From JAWSVE01 sp033852115 (GTDB lineage Bacteria > Pseudomonadota > Gammaproteobacteria > Pseudomonadales > Cellvibrionaceae), in contig JAWSVE010000005.1 of assembly GCA_033852115.1 (NCBI GenBank), forward strand, positions 6,139 through 70,138: a stretch of 64,000 nucleotides of DNA, written 5' to 3'. This document shows positions 55,189 through 62,736 of the stretch, piece after piece (the stretch's first letter is position 1; each line of letters opens with the position of its first letter). Both the position numbers and the translations under genes were made by a program. The notes below the pieces were generated by a model, which was not told the origin of the DNA, searched no databases, and saw only the letters and a list, made by a program, of their open reading frames with translations.

Positions 55189-55197
55189 CGCTTGGTA

Positions 55198-55494
55198 TTA
55201 GTCTGGCATTGGTGAAGCAACTTTGTATTTTGGGTAAGCTTCCAAGATTCTTTTTATTGATTCCATTACCACATCTTTTTGACTTCCCTCGACACACGGA
55301 TTTTTACCATCACCAAGGCAGCTTTTTAATTGCTTGTCCCTGTATTCAATTTTGGCGCTGCAACGACCTTTTTCCGGCTCATTCACCTTCACGTAAATTA
55401 AAAACTCGATGGTTTCATCAGAAGCGTGTTCTTGATTCATGATGGTGTCATCAGAATCACGTTTTTTAATTACAAAGGGGTAAGGGTTCTGCAT
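55198..55494 (-). CDS. hypothetical 98-residue protein
   Basis: Starts at the ATG 55494 with GAGGA eight bases before. The product is charged, with three cysteines in the middle (CSAKIEY, SCLGDGKNPC) and a C-terminal helix. No family is recognised. It lies 50 bases from the left 16-bp inverted repeat, so its promoter region is at the edge of the recombinase segment and its expression may depend on that segment's orientation. Confidence 0.65.
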   Translation of the reverse strand: MQNPYPFVIKKRDSDDTIMNQEHASDETIEFLIYVKVNEPEKGRCSAKIEYRDKQLKSCLGDGKNPCVEGSQKDVVMESIKRILEAYPKYKVASPMPD

Positions 55495-55543
55495 CACTAT
55501 TCCTCAATGGTAAGCGTGAACCAAAATCATAGACCACGATTGC

Positions 55544-55559
55544 CAACGGTGGCGGCACT
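55544..55559 (+). repeat. 16-bp inverted repeat, left copy
   Basis: CAACGGTGGCGGCACT, the exact reverse complement of 56483-56498. It overlaps the last codon region of the FimB-like recombinase gene. Flanking bases are not conserved between the two copies, so the repeat is sharply bounded. Confidence 0.85.
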
Positions 55560-56202
55560 ACCACTGTATGTCTTTGAACTGTGCCCCGGACTCATGCAAA
55601 TAGCGCGTAGTGTTTTGGATGTTCTTGTGCCCCAAGTAGTCCTTGATGACCATTAGGTGAACGCCTTTCTCAACCAACTGAGTGCCACAACCATGGCGCA
55701 AGGCGTGAGCATTCCACTTCACACCGAGTGCCTGTTCTGAAAACTTGCTGAATAGCTTCTGAAAGCCGTTCACACTCACCGGGGTGTTGCGCTCGGTGTT
55801 GAAGATAAAACCACTCACGGGTTTACCCTGTGTCTTGTGGAGCCTGTTCAACAACATGATTTCACGTTTGCTACTAATAGGGTGTGTAGTGTCTATACCA
55901 TCCTTCAAGCGTATGACCTTCAATTGGCGGTTCTTCAGGTTCACATGCTGCCACTGAAGCCCCACCAGCTCACCAACGCGCAACCCATGGTGAAACGCCA
56001 TTAACACCATGAGTTCATCACGGTCACTGTAGCGGCTACCGGTTTTGATGCTTGTGCAAATGGTTTGAACCTCATCAGGCGTGAGGTGAGACCGACCACG
56101 GGCGCAGTCATTGGCAGCACGTGAACGAACTTTCCACGTTTCAGTATGTTTTGCTCTTTTAGAGTTGGCTTGAACGGCTTGTGTTTTGCGGGTTGTGGGC
56201 AT
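55558..56202 (-). CDS. FimB/FimE-like tyrosine recombinase
   Basis: A 214-residue recombinase that is almost only a catalytic domain, the size and style of FimB/FimE DNA invertases. The start is the ATG at 56202 (MPTTRKTQA); a 44-residue upstream extension is rejected. All catalytic residues are present: Arg75 (HGLRVGEL), Lys100 (RLKDG), His166/Arg169 (HALRHG), His192 (GHKN) and Tyr201 (TTRYLH). It is enclosed by 16-bp perfect inverted repeats (55544-55559 and 56483-56498), consistent with inversion of its own segment. It could instead serve excision or resolution. Confidence 0.92.
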   Translation of the reverse strand: MPTTRKTQAVQANSKRAKHTETWKVRSRAANDCARGRSHLTPDEVQTICTSIKTGSRYSDRDELMVLMAFHHGLRVGELVGLQWQHVNLKNRQLKVIRLKDGIDTTHPISSKREIMLLNRLHKTQGKPVSGFIFNTERNTPVSVNGFQKLFSKFSEQALGVKWNAHALRHGCGTQLVEKGVHLMVIKDYLGHKNIQNTTRYLHESGAQFKDIQW

Positions 56203-56396
56203 GATACTTTCCGTAAAATGATTATTTCGTTGAAAGTATAGCAGCTTGGAGGGAGTGCCACATCCATGTGGCAAACAATGCTGTGAACACCGTGGCACCG
56301 TCACAACTACTGAAATTGGAGACATCAGCACCACCGGTATTCAAAAAGTATTTAGCATTCACCGGGCTGGTAGATTTCACCCAATTGAACCCGGTC

Positions 56397-56410
56397 ATGT
56401 TGAATTGAGT
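56397..56410. repeat. 14-bp direct repeat, right copy
   Basis: ATGTTGAATTGAGT, identical to 54886-54899 and in the same orientation. Neighbouring bases differ. Confidence 0.7.
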
Positions 56411-56482
56411 TAACTTAACCTATTGATTTAAAAGGTTTTTACAGTTGATAGGCTTCAGAAACCAATGCTACCCTAAAACCAC

Positions 56483-56498
56483 AGTGCCGCCACCGTTG
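56483..56498 (-). repeat. 16-bp inverted repeat, right copy
   Basis: Exact reverse complement of 55544-55559. It lies about 280 bases upstream of the recombinase start and 160 bases before the RHH gene, so the bracketed segment is 955 bases long and contains the whole recombinase gene. Confidence 0.85.
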
Positions 56499-56552
56499 AA
56501 TATTAATCTCCCTGATATTGGCACCACATCCACCACTTTAAACGGTTAAATC

Positions 56553-56586
56553 TATCAATGGTCAATTATTGATAGAAAATATCAAT
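56553..56586. promoter_or_regulatory. TATCAAT operator array before RHH gene
   Basis: Half-sites TATCAAT (56553-56559), ATTGATA (56568-56574) and TATCAAT (56580-56586) form two overlapping palindromes. They lie 75-110 bases upstream of a ribbon-helix-helix gene, the usual place for an autorepressor of that family. Confidence 0.65.
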
Positions 56587-56660
56587 AATAAATTTTCAAT
56601 TTCACCCCTCTTGCCCTTATACATACTGGTAGCACTAACAAAAACCAGAAGGGGTACCCC

Positions 56661-56861
56661 ATGAATAAGCGTAAGCGCAACATTACCTTATCACCTGAAA
56701 ACAATGACCAGCTTGAAAAGCTGTCCGCCATGACTGAATTCAGCGTGAGTTCGATTATTGATTCAGCCATCACCGAATTTTTGCAGCGACCAAGAGAGGA
56801 ACTTGTATTGACCGGCGATTGCATCAGGAAGGTTTACCGGTTCCCGAATGAGACCGTATAA
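56661..56861 (+). CDS. ribbon-helix-helix (CopG/Arc-like) regulator
   Basis: A 66-residue protein with a basic first strand (KRKRNITLSPEN) followed by two helices (QLEKLSAMTEFSVSSIIDSA), the ribbon-helix-helix fold. AGAAGGGG gives a strong ribosome site. It probably represses its own promoter and perhaps the replication gene. It could also be an antitoxin, but no toxin gene is adjacent. A strong terminator closes it, making it a single-gene unit. Confidence 0.82.
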   Translation: MNKRKRNITLSPENNDQLEKLSAMTEFSVSSIIDSAITEFLQRPREELVLTGDCIRKVYRFPNETV

Positions 56862-56865
56862 AAGA

Positions 56866-56900
56866 AAACCCGCGCCGGGTGACTAAGCCGGTGCGGGTTT
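56866..56900 (+). terminator. intrinsic terminator of RHH gene
   Basis: A 13-bp stem with one G-T pair (56866-56878 with 56888-56900), a 9-base loop and a TTT end, four bases after the stop codon. Confidence 0.88.
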
Positions 56901-57149
56901 CTGAGCTTCATTACTAACAACAATAAGAACAACTTTGAAGACTATTTTCATCATGCCACTGATAAAAACCGCGTTGCTCGATGCAACCGATACAAAAAAG
57001 GAAAGCTTTCGTGTACCAGCACCAATATATAGCCCGATTCTCAAACCGCCTTTTTAGACGTTCCCCGGTTGAAATTCCCCTTCATTTGCTTGTATCCGCT
57101 TCGCGGGGCTGCGCCTTTACCTTTTTGAATTCACAAAGTGCGTTAAATC

Positions 57150-57191
57150 GGGATGCTTTTCTTATTAATATTCTTATAAGAAAAGCATCCC
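57150..57191. repeat. perfect 16-bp-arm hairpin, candidate replication origin
   Basis: Arms 57150-57165 (GGGATGCTTTTCTTAT) and 57176-57191 are exact reverse complements around a 10-base AT loop. It lies 95 bases upstream of the replication protein. It has no T-run after it. Such dyads serve as origins for primase-helicase replicons or as attenuators. Confidence 0.7.
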
Positions 57192-57240
57192 ATTTCTACG
57201 CAATAGGAATAGATTTTTTTACATTCATTCCCCAAAGAGG

Positions 57241-57264
57241 GACGCGCCCCGGCGCACCCGCGTC
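57241..57264. repeat. GC-rich dyad next to replication gene start
   Basis: GACGCG (57241-57246) and CGCGTC (57259-57264) with a 12-base GC-rich loop, just before the ribosome site (AGGGGG) of the replication gene. It may regulate translation or be part of the origin. Confidence 0.45.
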
Positions 57265-57285
57265 AGCGGTCAGGGGGCATGAACA

Positions 57286-60087
57286 ATGATTACAGCCACC
57301 CACCTTGACCGCCCCGGCGACAATTACCCGGTACACAAGCCACTATCTGAAATCATTGACCAGATAAGAGGCGACAGCCTGAAACAACTGGTAGAACAGA
57401 TTCAACAGGCTGGAACCAGTGCAGCCGAATTGAAAGCAAAATTGCCGGTCATGGTTCCTACACTGTGTTTTTACGGTGAAAACCGATTCACCGATAAGGC
57501 GCGAATAACCGGCATTGTTCAATTTGACGTTGATACCAAGGATAACCCCGGCATTGATATTGACCACGTTCAACGGTTGGTAATTGCTAAGCCTGAAACG
57601 GTCTATTGTTTCAAATCACCACGGCAAGGGCTTAAATTCGGCATCCTGACCGACTTTACCAACAATGAAGGCGACAGCGTACACACCACTAAACAGCGGT
57701 ACAAAGCCGCCTATGCGCTTGTATGCGACTGGTTAAAATTGCCGGTAGTGTTTGATGATCGAATGCAGCACATGAAATACAATTGCTTTCTGTCTCATGA
57801 TCCACAAGCCTATTACAACGGCAAGGCGCAACCATTGGTGATCAATAGCCAATGCAGCTACACACAACCGGAAATCATCGCCACAGATAACACGGTTAGC
57901 CCTGAGTTCATCCACCAGCTTTTAGAGTTCATCCCCGATTCACTGAACTGGGGTGAACGGCTACCGGTAAACCTTGCGGTGCTGCAACATCTTGGTTGTG
58001 AAGGCATCCAAACATTAAAGACACATTGGCAAGTTGAAGACGCTGAAAAGCTTGACCGTGATTTGCACTCACAGCACAGGTCAATAATAGCCGGGAACGT
58101 TCGCGGACATATTGGAACATTGGTCAATATCGCCAAGGAACACGGCTATACAGCGACAACAGGACGCGCCAGACAGAAACTAAAGCCAAAACCATGCAGC
58201 CACCAATTTGAACCCATGGTGAGCCACAGCGAAGGCATGAAGCGTTTAAAAGCGTTGGTTTCAGAATTCTTTGATACAGGTGAAAGCCGGTTTATTAATG
58301 TCTCTACCGGTGCAGGTAAAACCACTGAAGTATTAAACGCAATTCGCAACCTACCAGCACCAGAACTTAAACCGCGACAACAAGCATTAGGTAAGAACAG
58401 AAAACCCCGTGTGCTGATTTTGGTTCAGGATCATGAATTAGCCGAACAGTACAAGCGTGAATATGGTTCCGGTATGCACCACATCAAAGGGCGTGACCAC
58501 GTTTGCGAGAACCCGCAAAACCTAAAATTCTTCAACCGTGAAAAAGTGCCGGTGCCTTTGAGCGTTTGCAGTCGGTCAATGTGCCACATGCACGACACTT
58601 GTGCCTATATTCGCCAGTTTAAACAGTTTCATAGCTCAATAAGAATTATGACGCATGATGAACTATTCAATGAGCCATCGCGGTTCATTCGCGACCAGAA
58701 GAAAGCCGGTTCAACCCATCGTCACGGCATATGGAAGCCGGATTACATCATAGTAGATGAAAACTGTTTGAAGCTTTGCGAAGACGTGGAAAGCCTCGAA
58801 TCGAACTATGACAGTGTGCGCAATGTCTTGAATGATGTGCTGAACGGTGTAGGCATTGAAACAGCCACACTTCAACACCGGGCGCTTGTTATCCGCGATC
58901 ATTCAGCCATGAGCACAGCCAATAAAAACCGGGCTGGTGTTCAAGCAATTAAAAGCCGTTATGACTATGTAAAAGCAATCACTGATATGGAGGACAGCTG
59001 CCAGAATAGTGAAGTGCTTGAACAGCTTTTCCAATTTGTCATGACCGGCAATGATGACCATTTGAAACACCTGTATATACAAAACAAGAAACTTTGCTTT
59101 AGTAAGGTCAAGACCGTTCACAGTCGCTACCAGAAAACACCGAAACTGTTTTTAGATGCAACGGCGCGTGAATCGGTAATCACTAAAACCCTTAGTGTTC
59201 CTTTTCATAAAATCCAGATTGAGCAAAAACCTGATATTGGTGTTTACCAGTGTGAAACCACCGTGACCAAAAATAAACTTGGTGACGAACAGTTCAGAGC
59301 CGCTTTTGTTCAGTCATTAAAAGCCATGTGTGCCAAGTACAAAAATGTTGGCATTATCAGCTATAAGTCGGTTGAAGGTGTTGGGCAATTCCCGCAATGG
59401 TTAGCCGGTGAAATTGGGGCTTGTACATATTCGCACTTTGGCGCACTTCGCGGAATGAACAATTTCAATGAATGTGATTGTATTCTGGTGGTAGGTCGCC
59501 AACTGATACAGGAAGCAGACATAAAGGCGTTGTCTGTAGCGGTGTTTGGCGAAAGCAGCAATGATAAAGAATACTTTGATTTTCCGGTTAGGGTGTCTGG
59601 CGGTCAAGCCATGAGCGTGAATAATCGTGCATTCACCTCTGTTTCAATGCGGGAAGTTAAACACCATTTTAGTGATAGCGAAACAATTCAAGCCATTGGG
59701 CGCGGTCGCTTGATTCATGGTAAAGCCAAAGACGTTTATTTGTTCAGTCATGAGTCATTGGGCGGTGACGTTGCTGTGAATGGGTTCTTTGAGTTGGAAA
59801 CCGAAACACAAAAATTCAGCGAACAGAAAACGGCTCTTCAGGAACAAGGTTTTTGCAAGAATGTTCCCACGGAATTAAAGAAACTTGGGTTTAGTATTAA
59901 TTCTATAAAAAGGGATAGAGTCTCAATAATCAATCAACTTTTGAGTATGTACGGATTATTCAATGTTGAATTCGTGGATAAGCACAGAAATAAAAAGCGT
60001 GTTGAATATTTCGTCTGCGATGAAGAAAAGCTTCATGCTGAACTTGCCATGAGTGGCGCTAAGTCGATAGACATAAAACCCGCATAA
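57286..60087 (+). CDS. primase-like/helicase replication protein (BT4734-type N-terminus)
   Basis: A 933-residue protein. Residues 70-175 resemble the BT4734/VirE N-terminal domain of archaeo-eukaryotic-type primases: FDVD (80-83) with an Asp pair, then SPRQGLK (111-117). A helicase motor follows: Walker A STGAGKTT with Lys345, Walker B VDEN with Asp491-Glu492, and motif VI QAIGRGR (802-808). Between motifs I and II sit Cys407, Cys428, Cys433 and Cys439. The x4 and x5 spacing of the last three equals that of the Fe-S ligands of DinG. It should open and prime the element's origin. It is the largest gene of the element and has strong AGGGGG ribosome signals. Confidence 0.82.
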   Translation: MITATHLDRPGDNYPVHKPLSEIIDQIRGDSLKQLVEQIQQAGTSAAELKAKLPVMVPTLCFYGENRFTDKARITGIVQFDVDTKDNPGIDIDHVQRLVIAKPETVYCFKSPRQGLKFGILTDFTNNEGDSVHTTKQRYKAAYALVCDWLKLPVVFDDRMQHMKYNCFLSHDPQAYYNGKAQPLVINSQCSYTQPEIIATDNTVSPEFIHQLLEFIPDSLNWGERLPVNLAVLQHLGCEGIQTLKTHWQVEDAEKLDRDLHSQHRSIIAGNVRGHIGTLVNIAKEHGYTATTGRARQKLKPKPCSHQFEPMVSHSEGMKRLKALVSEFFDTGESRFINVSTGAGKTTEVLNAIRNLPAPELKPRQQALGKNRKPRVLILVQDHELAEQYKREYGSGMHHIKGRDHVCENPQNLKFFNREKVPVPLSVCSRSMCHMHDTCAYIRQFKQFHSSIRIMTHDELFNEPSRFIRDQKKAGSTHRHGIWKPDYIIVDENCLKLCEDVESLESNYDSVRNVLNDVLNGVGIETATLQHRALVIRDHSAMSTANKNRAGVQAIKSRYDYVKAITDMEDSCQNSEVLEQLFQFVMTGNDDHLKHLYIQNKKLCFSKVKTVHSRYQKTPKLFLDATARESVITKTLSVPFHKIQIEQKPDIGVYQCETTVTKNKLGDEQFRAAFVQSLKAMCAKYKNVGIISYKSVEGVGQFPQWLAGEIGACTYSHFGALRGMNNFNECDCILVVGRQLIQEADIKALSVAVFGESSNDKEYFDFPVRVSGGQAMSVNNRAFTSVSMREVKHHFSDSETIQAIGRGRLIHGKAKDVYLFSHESLGGDVAVNGFFELETETQKFSEQKTALQEQGFCKNVPTELKKLGFSINSIKRDRVSIINQLLSMYGLFNVEFVDKHRNKKRVEYFVCDEEKLHAELAMSGAKSIDIKPA

Positions 60088-60275
60088 AAAAGCCCTCACA
60101 ACCATTCGGAACAACAGGGATGAAAAACCGAATAATTGGAGGGCTTCACCGAGATAGGACAACTTCGCGGGTAAACCTATCTCAACTAATGAGTGCCAAC
60201 CGAGGGACGAGGAACCCTATAAGCACTCACCGGATGCAACCACCGGGACCGGCAAGAACACAGTGGTTGCAATTT
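60088..60275 (+). ncRNA. tract of four consecutive hairpins, candidate structured RNA
   Basis: Four perfect long-range stems follow each other without a coding frame. H1: AAGCCCTC 60090-60097 with 60139-60146, inner ATTCGG/CCGAAT at 60104-60109 and 60128-60133. H2: GAGATAGG 60151-60158 with 60176-60183. H3: TGAGTGC 60190-60196 with 60223-60229, inner AGGG/CCCT. H4: TGCAACCAC 60235-60243 with 60263-60271. The loops repeat a GGGA-pyrimidine-G, purine-rich AACC theme. None has a T-run, so they are not ordinary terminators. The tract lies directly after the replication gene. It may be an RNA, or a folded single-strand DNA site. Confidence 0.65.
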
Positions 60276-60346
60276 TATTTATGCACTTTAAAAATCGGGA
60301 AAATATGCTCACCTAAATATCAGTACAAACAAACGAGGTGAACACC

Positions 60347-60613
60347 ATGTCAAACGAAATATTCCCAGCGGAAGCAATCGAAGCTAAAAAAACCAAATTC
60401 ATAGACGCCGCTAAACAATCAATCCTTGCCCGGTTGCGTCCTATCATTGAATACCATGTCCGTTCAGCGGTAGCGCCCGGAACAATCACCGACGAACAAG
60501 AGTTAAATCAATACTACGTAGACGAAGCAGTGAACGAACATCAAGCCAGTGTCCAAAAGCATCCTTACAAGTCATTTTCTGATTTCGCGAAAGAACAGCG
60601 CGGGGTGAAATAA
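60347..60613 (+). CDS. hypothetical 88-residue protein
   Basis: Starts at ATG 60347 with GAGGTG seven bases before; a GTG at 60338 overlapping that site is unlikely. The product is helical, with an alternating charged pattern and no cysteine. No family is recognised. Its stop shares one base with the next start (TAATG), so the two are a translationally coupled pair downstream of the hairpin tract. Confidence 0.75.
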   Translation: MSNEIFPAEAIEAKKTKFIDAAKQSILARLRPIIEYHVRSAVAPGTITDEQELNQYYVDEAVNEHQASVQKHPYKSFSDFAKEQRGVK

Positions 60614-60945
60614 TGGCGGTACAAAAAGCAACGGAAGGTCACGCGAACCTTTATGTAATGAATTTGCGTCGAGAACTCAAAAATCTGTTTGAAGCACTCG
60701 TTGAAATTGAGAACGTTTCACCGCCGGAATTGTTCGAGGCTATGTTGTATCCCTTTGTGAAGAACTGGGTTGATCAACGTGAACGCAATCTTGATACTGA
60801 TGAAGAGGTCATGGAAAGCCTACACCATGCAATTGACGAAGCGTTCATAAACCAGACGGTGAAGAAAAATTGCAGATACATCTTGCACTCGGAATTGCCC
60901 GATGATCAGCGCCAAGTGGCAAAAGCTCGAATGTTGAGAAAATAA
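60613..60945 (+). CDS. hypothetical 110-residue protein
   Basis: Coupled to the preceding gene through a one-base overlap. It is all helical with acidic middle (DTDEEVMESLHHAIDEAF) and a basic tail. No family is recognised. Both small genes follow the replication gene and the hairpin tract, so a role in replication, copy control or packaging is possible but unsupported. Confidence 0.75.
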   Translation: MAVQKATEGHANLYVMNLRRELKNLFEALVEIENVSPPELFEAMLYPFVKNWVDQRERNLDTDEEVMESLHHAIDEAFINQTVKKNCRYILHSELPDDQRQVAKARMLRK

Positions 60946-61033
60946 CCAAACATCAATATTGATACAAGACTGTCGCCCCCTGATTTGTTGACTATACTGT
61001 TTAACAATTATCGTACTGTTATACAGGTGTCAC

Positions 61034-61372
61034 ATGAAAATAAAAGACCTTACTGAATTTAGAAAAAGCTTGAATGAGAGCATCAAGGTTAAAAACCTAA
61101 GCGGCAGTGTAACCAATAAGCGCCTATGCAACCCTTGTGGATCATGGATTAAACACTGGGAAAAGTTAGCCAACAAAACCAATAGTGGTTGTGGTGTACA
61201 AGGTTGTTCAACAAAAACAAAGATAGAAGGCGGTCACGTAATCAGATGTGACAGTGACGATGATAAACACTACATAATTCCTCTGTGTGACAAGCACAAC
61301 AACGGTCCAGACGGTGAAGAATTTGAGGTGATTTCAGGTGATCTAATGTCGGCTATCGAGTGCAAAAATTAA
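61034..61372 (+). CDS. HNH-like zinc protein
   Basis: A 112-residue protein. Cys32 and Cys35 (CNPC), Cys53 and Cys58, His68 (GGHVIR) and Cys85/His88 (IIPLCDKHN) match the layout of HNH-like treble-clef nucleases, with GGHV as the likely catalytic His strand. It may cut DNA, or only bind zinc. It is read toward the CoiA-like gene, and the two stops overlap at 61369-61372. A GC-rich terminator follows. Confidence 0.75.
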   Translation: MKIKDLTEFRKSLNESIKVKNLSGSVTNKRLCNPCGSWIKHWEKLANKTNSGCGVQGCSTKTKIEGGHVIRCDSDDDKHYIIPLCDKHNNGPDGEEFEVISGDLMSAIECKN

Positions 61373-62736
61373 AAGCACAGGGGCGGCTTCGCCCCTTGTT
61401 TTACAATATAGTCATTACCCATCGTTTCAATAATTTCTCGGCTAACCAACTCGCGTAGATAACGACGGATTACACAGACCGGTTTCGGCATTCCCCGCCA
61501 CTCACTAACTTTCAGATACTGCAATTCTTCCGGTCTATCCCGCTCAACAATAATAGGTTCACCGACTATTTTTTCAGCCTCAGAGCAAATCGGGCGAACT
61601 GTTATACCTGTACCCAATATTTCAGAATAGAGGCGTTCAGCCGACCATTTGGGGGCGTAGTCATACCAAGCAGTCATAGCCATGACATCTTCATAACCAC
61701 GTGTAGACCATGTTGTCTTGACCGATTTCGCGGCTTTGGTGGCTCTATGGTATCCATCAATTACCAATCGCCTGTATATTTCCCACTGCCAGACAACGCG
61801 GTGACAGTGAAAGCCAAGCTCACCCTTCACCGAAATATTGACCACCTCGGGAACTTCACGGAATTTTGATTCAAGTAACTGGCGAGTGTTAAAAGATGGG
61901 GTGCCGGGTGTTGATAACTGATTGTCGTAGTAGCTGTTGGCTTTATCTTGGTTTTCTGGTTTTAGGTAGGCATCCACCAGAATTACAAAGTGGCTGTGTT
62001 CTTCGCGCCATTCAGTTTTAGCCGAACGCTTTTTATCCCTTCGCTTATTTGTTTCGTCAGTTGCGCCTTTCGCTTTGTCTTCTGCGTCAGACTGTGCCTG
62101 TTGATCTAATGCGGTATAAAGTGAACAGTAAACCCATTTTCGCGGTGCTTCAGCTATCACATAGCCTTCGAACTGTTGCGGACTATTGAGATATTCAGGG
62201 GGCAGTTCTGATAAGTCAATTTCTAAACAGTTCAGCTCATTGTTTTCATAAAAGTCTGAACGCGGTTCATCAACTGCACTATGAACAAATATTTCAATAT
62301 AGAGGTTTTCACCGGTAGGCAGAATTGCCGACACATCCGGCACCCGGAATTGATTGTTAAGGCTAAGCGTTTTTTCAAGCTCACATGCTTCAATGTCTAT
62401 ATTTTCCGGCTCTTGGCGTAGCTCAACACGGTGAAATTTTCGCATCAAGTCTTTGGCGTTACCAACAGCGATATATTCAGCGCCACGAACAGACAGCTTT
62501 TCAGCAATTACCTGTTTTGCCCAAAGGTGAATGAGCGTTTCACCGCTACAGTTTGATTCATTGCGGTGTCTGAAGTACGTGGTTTTTATTCGGGTATCGG
62601 GGTTTCTATTGGCGGCTATCAGAGGTGAACCACAATCAGGGCACACTGAATGTTCAAAACCTTCTGGCACTTGATCAATATGAACAACGCGCTTTGCACG
62701 GCTATCCCAGCCAAGTTTGAATCCTTCGTTACTCAT
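61369..62736 (-). CDS. CoiA-like putative nuclease
   Basis: A 455-residue protein. The N-terminus is the CoiA-type module: zinc CPDCG (Cys32, Cys35), YFRH with His57, a Cys63, then ETLIHLWAK (Glu66, His70, Lys74). A PD-(D/E)xK-like core follows with Asp134 (VPDVSAIL) and Glu148 (YIEIFV). The last 250 residues are not recognised. CoiA family proteins are known from competence and are also found in mobile elements and defence loci. It is the last gene of a four-gene operon, overlapping the membrane protein gene by 8 bases. Confidence 0.78.
   Translation of the reverse strand: MSNEGFKLGWDSRAKRVVHIDQVPEGFEHSVCPDCGSPLIAANRNPDTRIKTTYFRHRNESNCSGETLIHLWAKQVIAEKLSVRGAEYIAVGNAKDLMRKFHRVELRQEPENIDIEACELEKTLSLNNQFRVPDVSAILPTGENLYIEIFVHSAVDEPRSDFYENNELNCLEIDLSELPPEYLNSPQQFEGYVIAEAPRKWVYCSLYTALDQQAQSDAEDKAKGATDETNKRRDKKRSAKTEWREEHSHFVILVDAYLKPENQDKANSYYDNQLSTPGTPSFNTRQLLESKFREVPEVVNISVKGELGFHCHRVVWQWEIYRRLVIDGYHRATKAAKSVKTTWSTRGYEDVMAMTAWYDYAPKWSAERLYSEILGTGITVRPICSEAEKIVGEPIIVERDRPEELQYLKVSEWRGMPKPVCVIRRYLRELVSREIIETMGNDYIVKQGAKPPLCF
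61379..61396 (+). terminator. intrinsic terminator of HNH-like gene
   Basis: AGGGGCG/CGCCCCT, a 7-bp stem with a GCTT loop, followed by TTGTTTT on the plus strand. It lies within the 3' end of the convergent CoiA-like coding region. Confidence 0.75.

Larger units (their letters stand above)
54701..55197. other. AT-rich non-coding region with repeats
   Basis: About 500 bases between two minus-strand genes. It holds the operon leader, two degenerate direct repeats (54824-54964), one copy of a 14-base direct repeat (54886-54899) and a dyad (55150-55188). A 65-codon plus-strand frame (54700-54897) has no ribosome site and overlaps the leader, so I do not call it. Confidence 0.5.
56203..56660. 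other. non-coding region upstream of recombinase and RHH gene
   Basis: About 460 bases between divergent genes. It contains the right copies of the 14-bp direct and 16-bp inverted repeats and the TATCAAT operators. Short plus-strand open stretches ending at 56409 and 56549 read like tails of lost genes (for example NINLPDIGTTSTTLNG) but have no starts. Confidence 0.5.
56901..57285. other. leader/possible origin region before replication gene
   Basis: About 385 bases. A 102-codon frame (56981-57289) crosses it and overlaps the replication gene start. That frame runs through a perfect 42-base palindrome and has no clear ribosome site, so I treat it as chance. The region holds the large hairpin at 57150-57191 and a GC-rich dyad at 57241-57264. 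Confidence 0.5.

Noticed and set aside
56981..57289. 102-codon plus-strand frame ending in an ATGA overlap with the replication gene
   Set aside because: It reads through the perfect 42-base palindrome, has no ribosome site, and its product looks unlike a protein family; the overlap is probably chance.
60120..60341. 73-codon plus-strand frame after the replication gene
   Set aside because: It runs through the four-hairpin tract, whose pairing explains the sequence better than coding does.
60989..61033. LexA-like site before the HNH-like gene
   Set aside because: CTGT and ACAG are present (CTGTTATACAG) but only 3 bases apart; LexA needs about 8.
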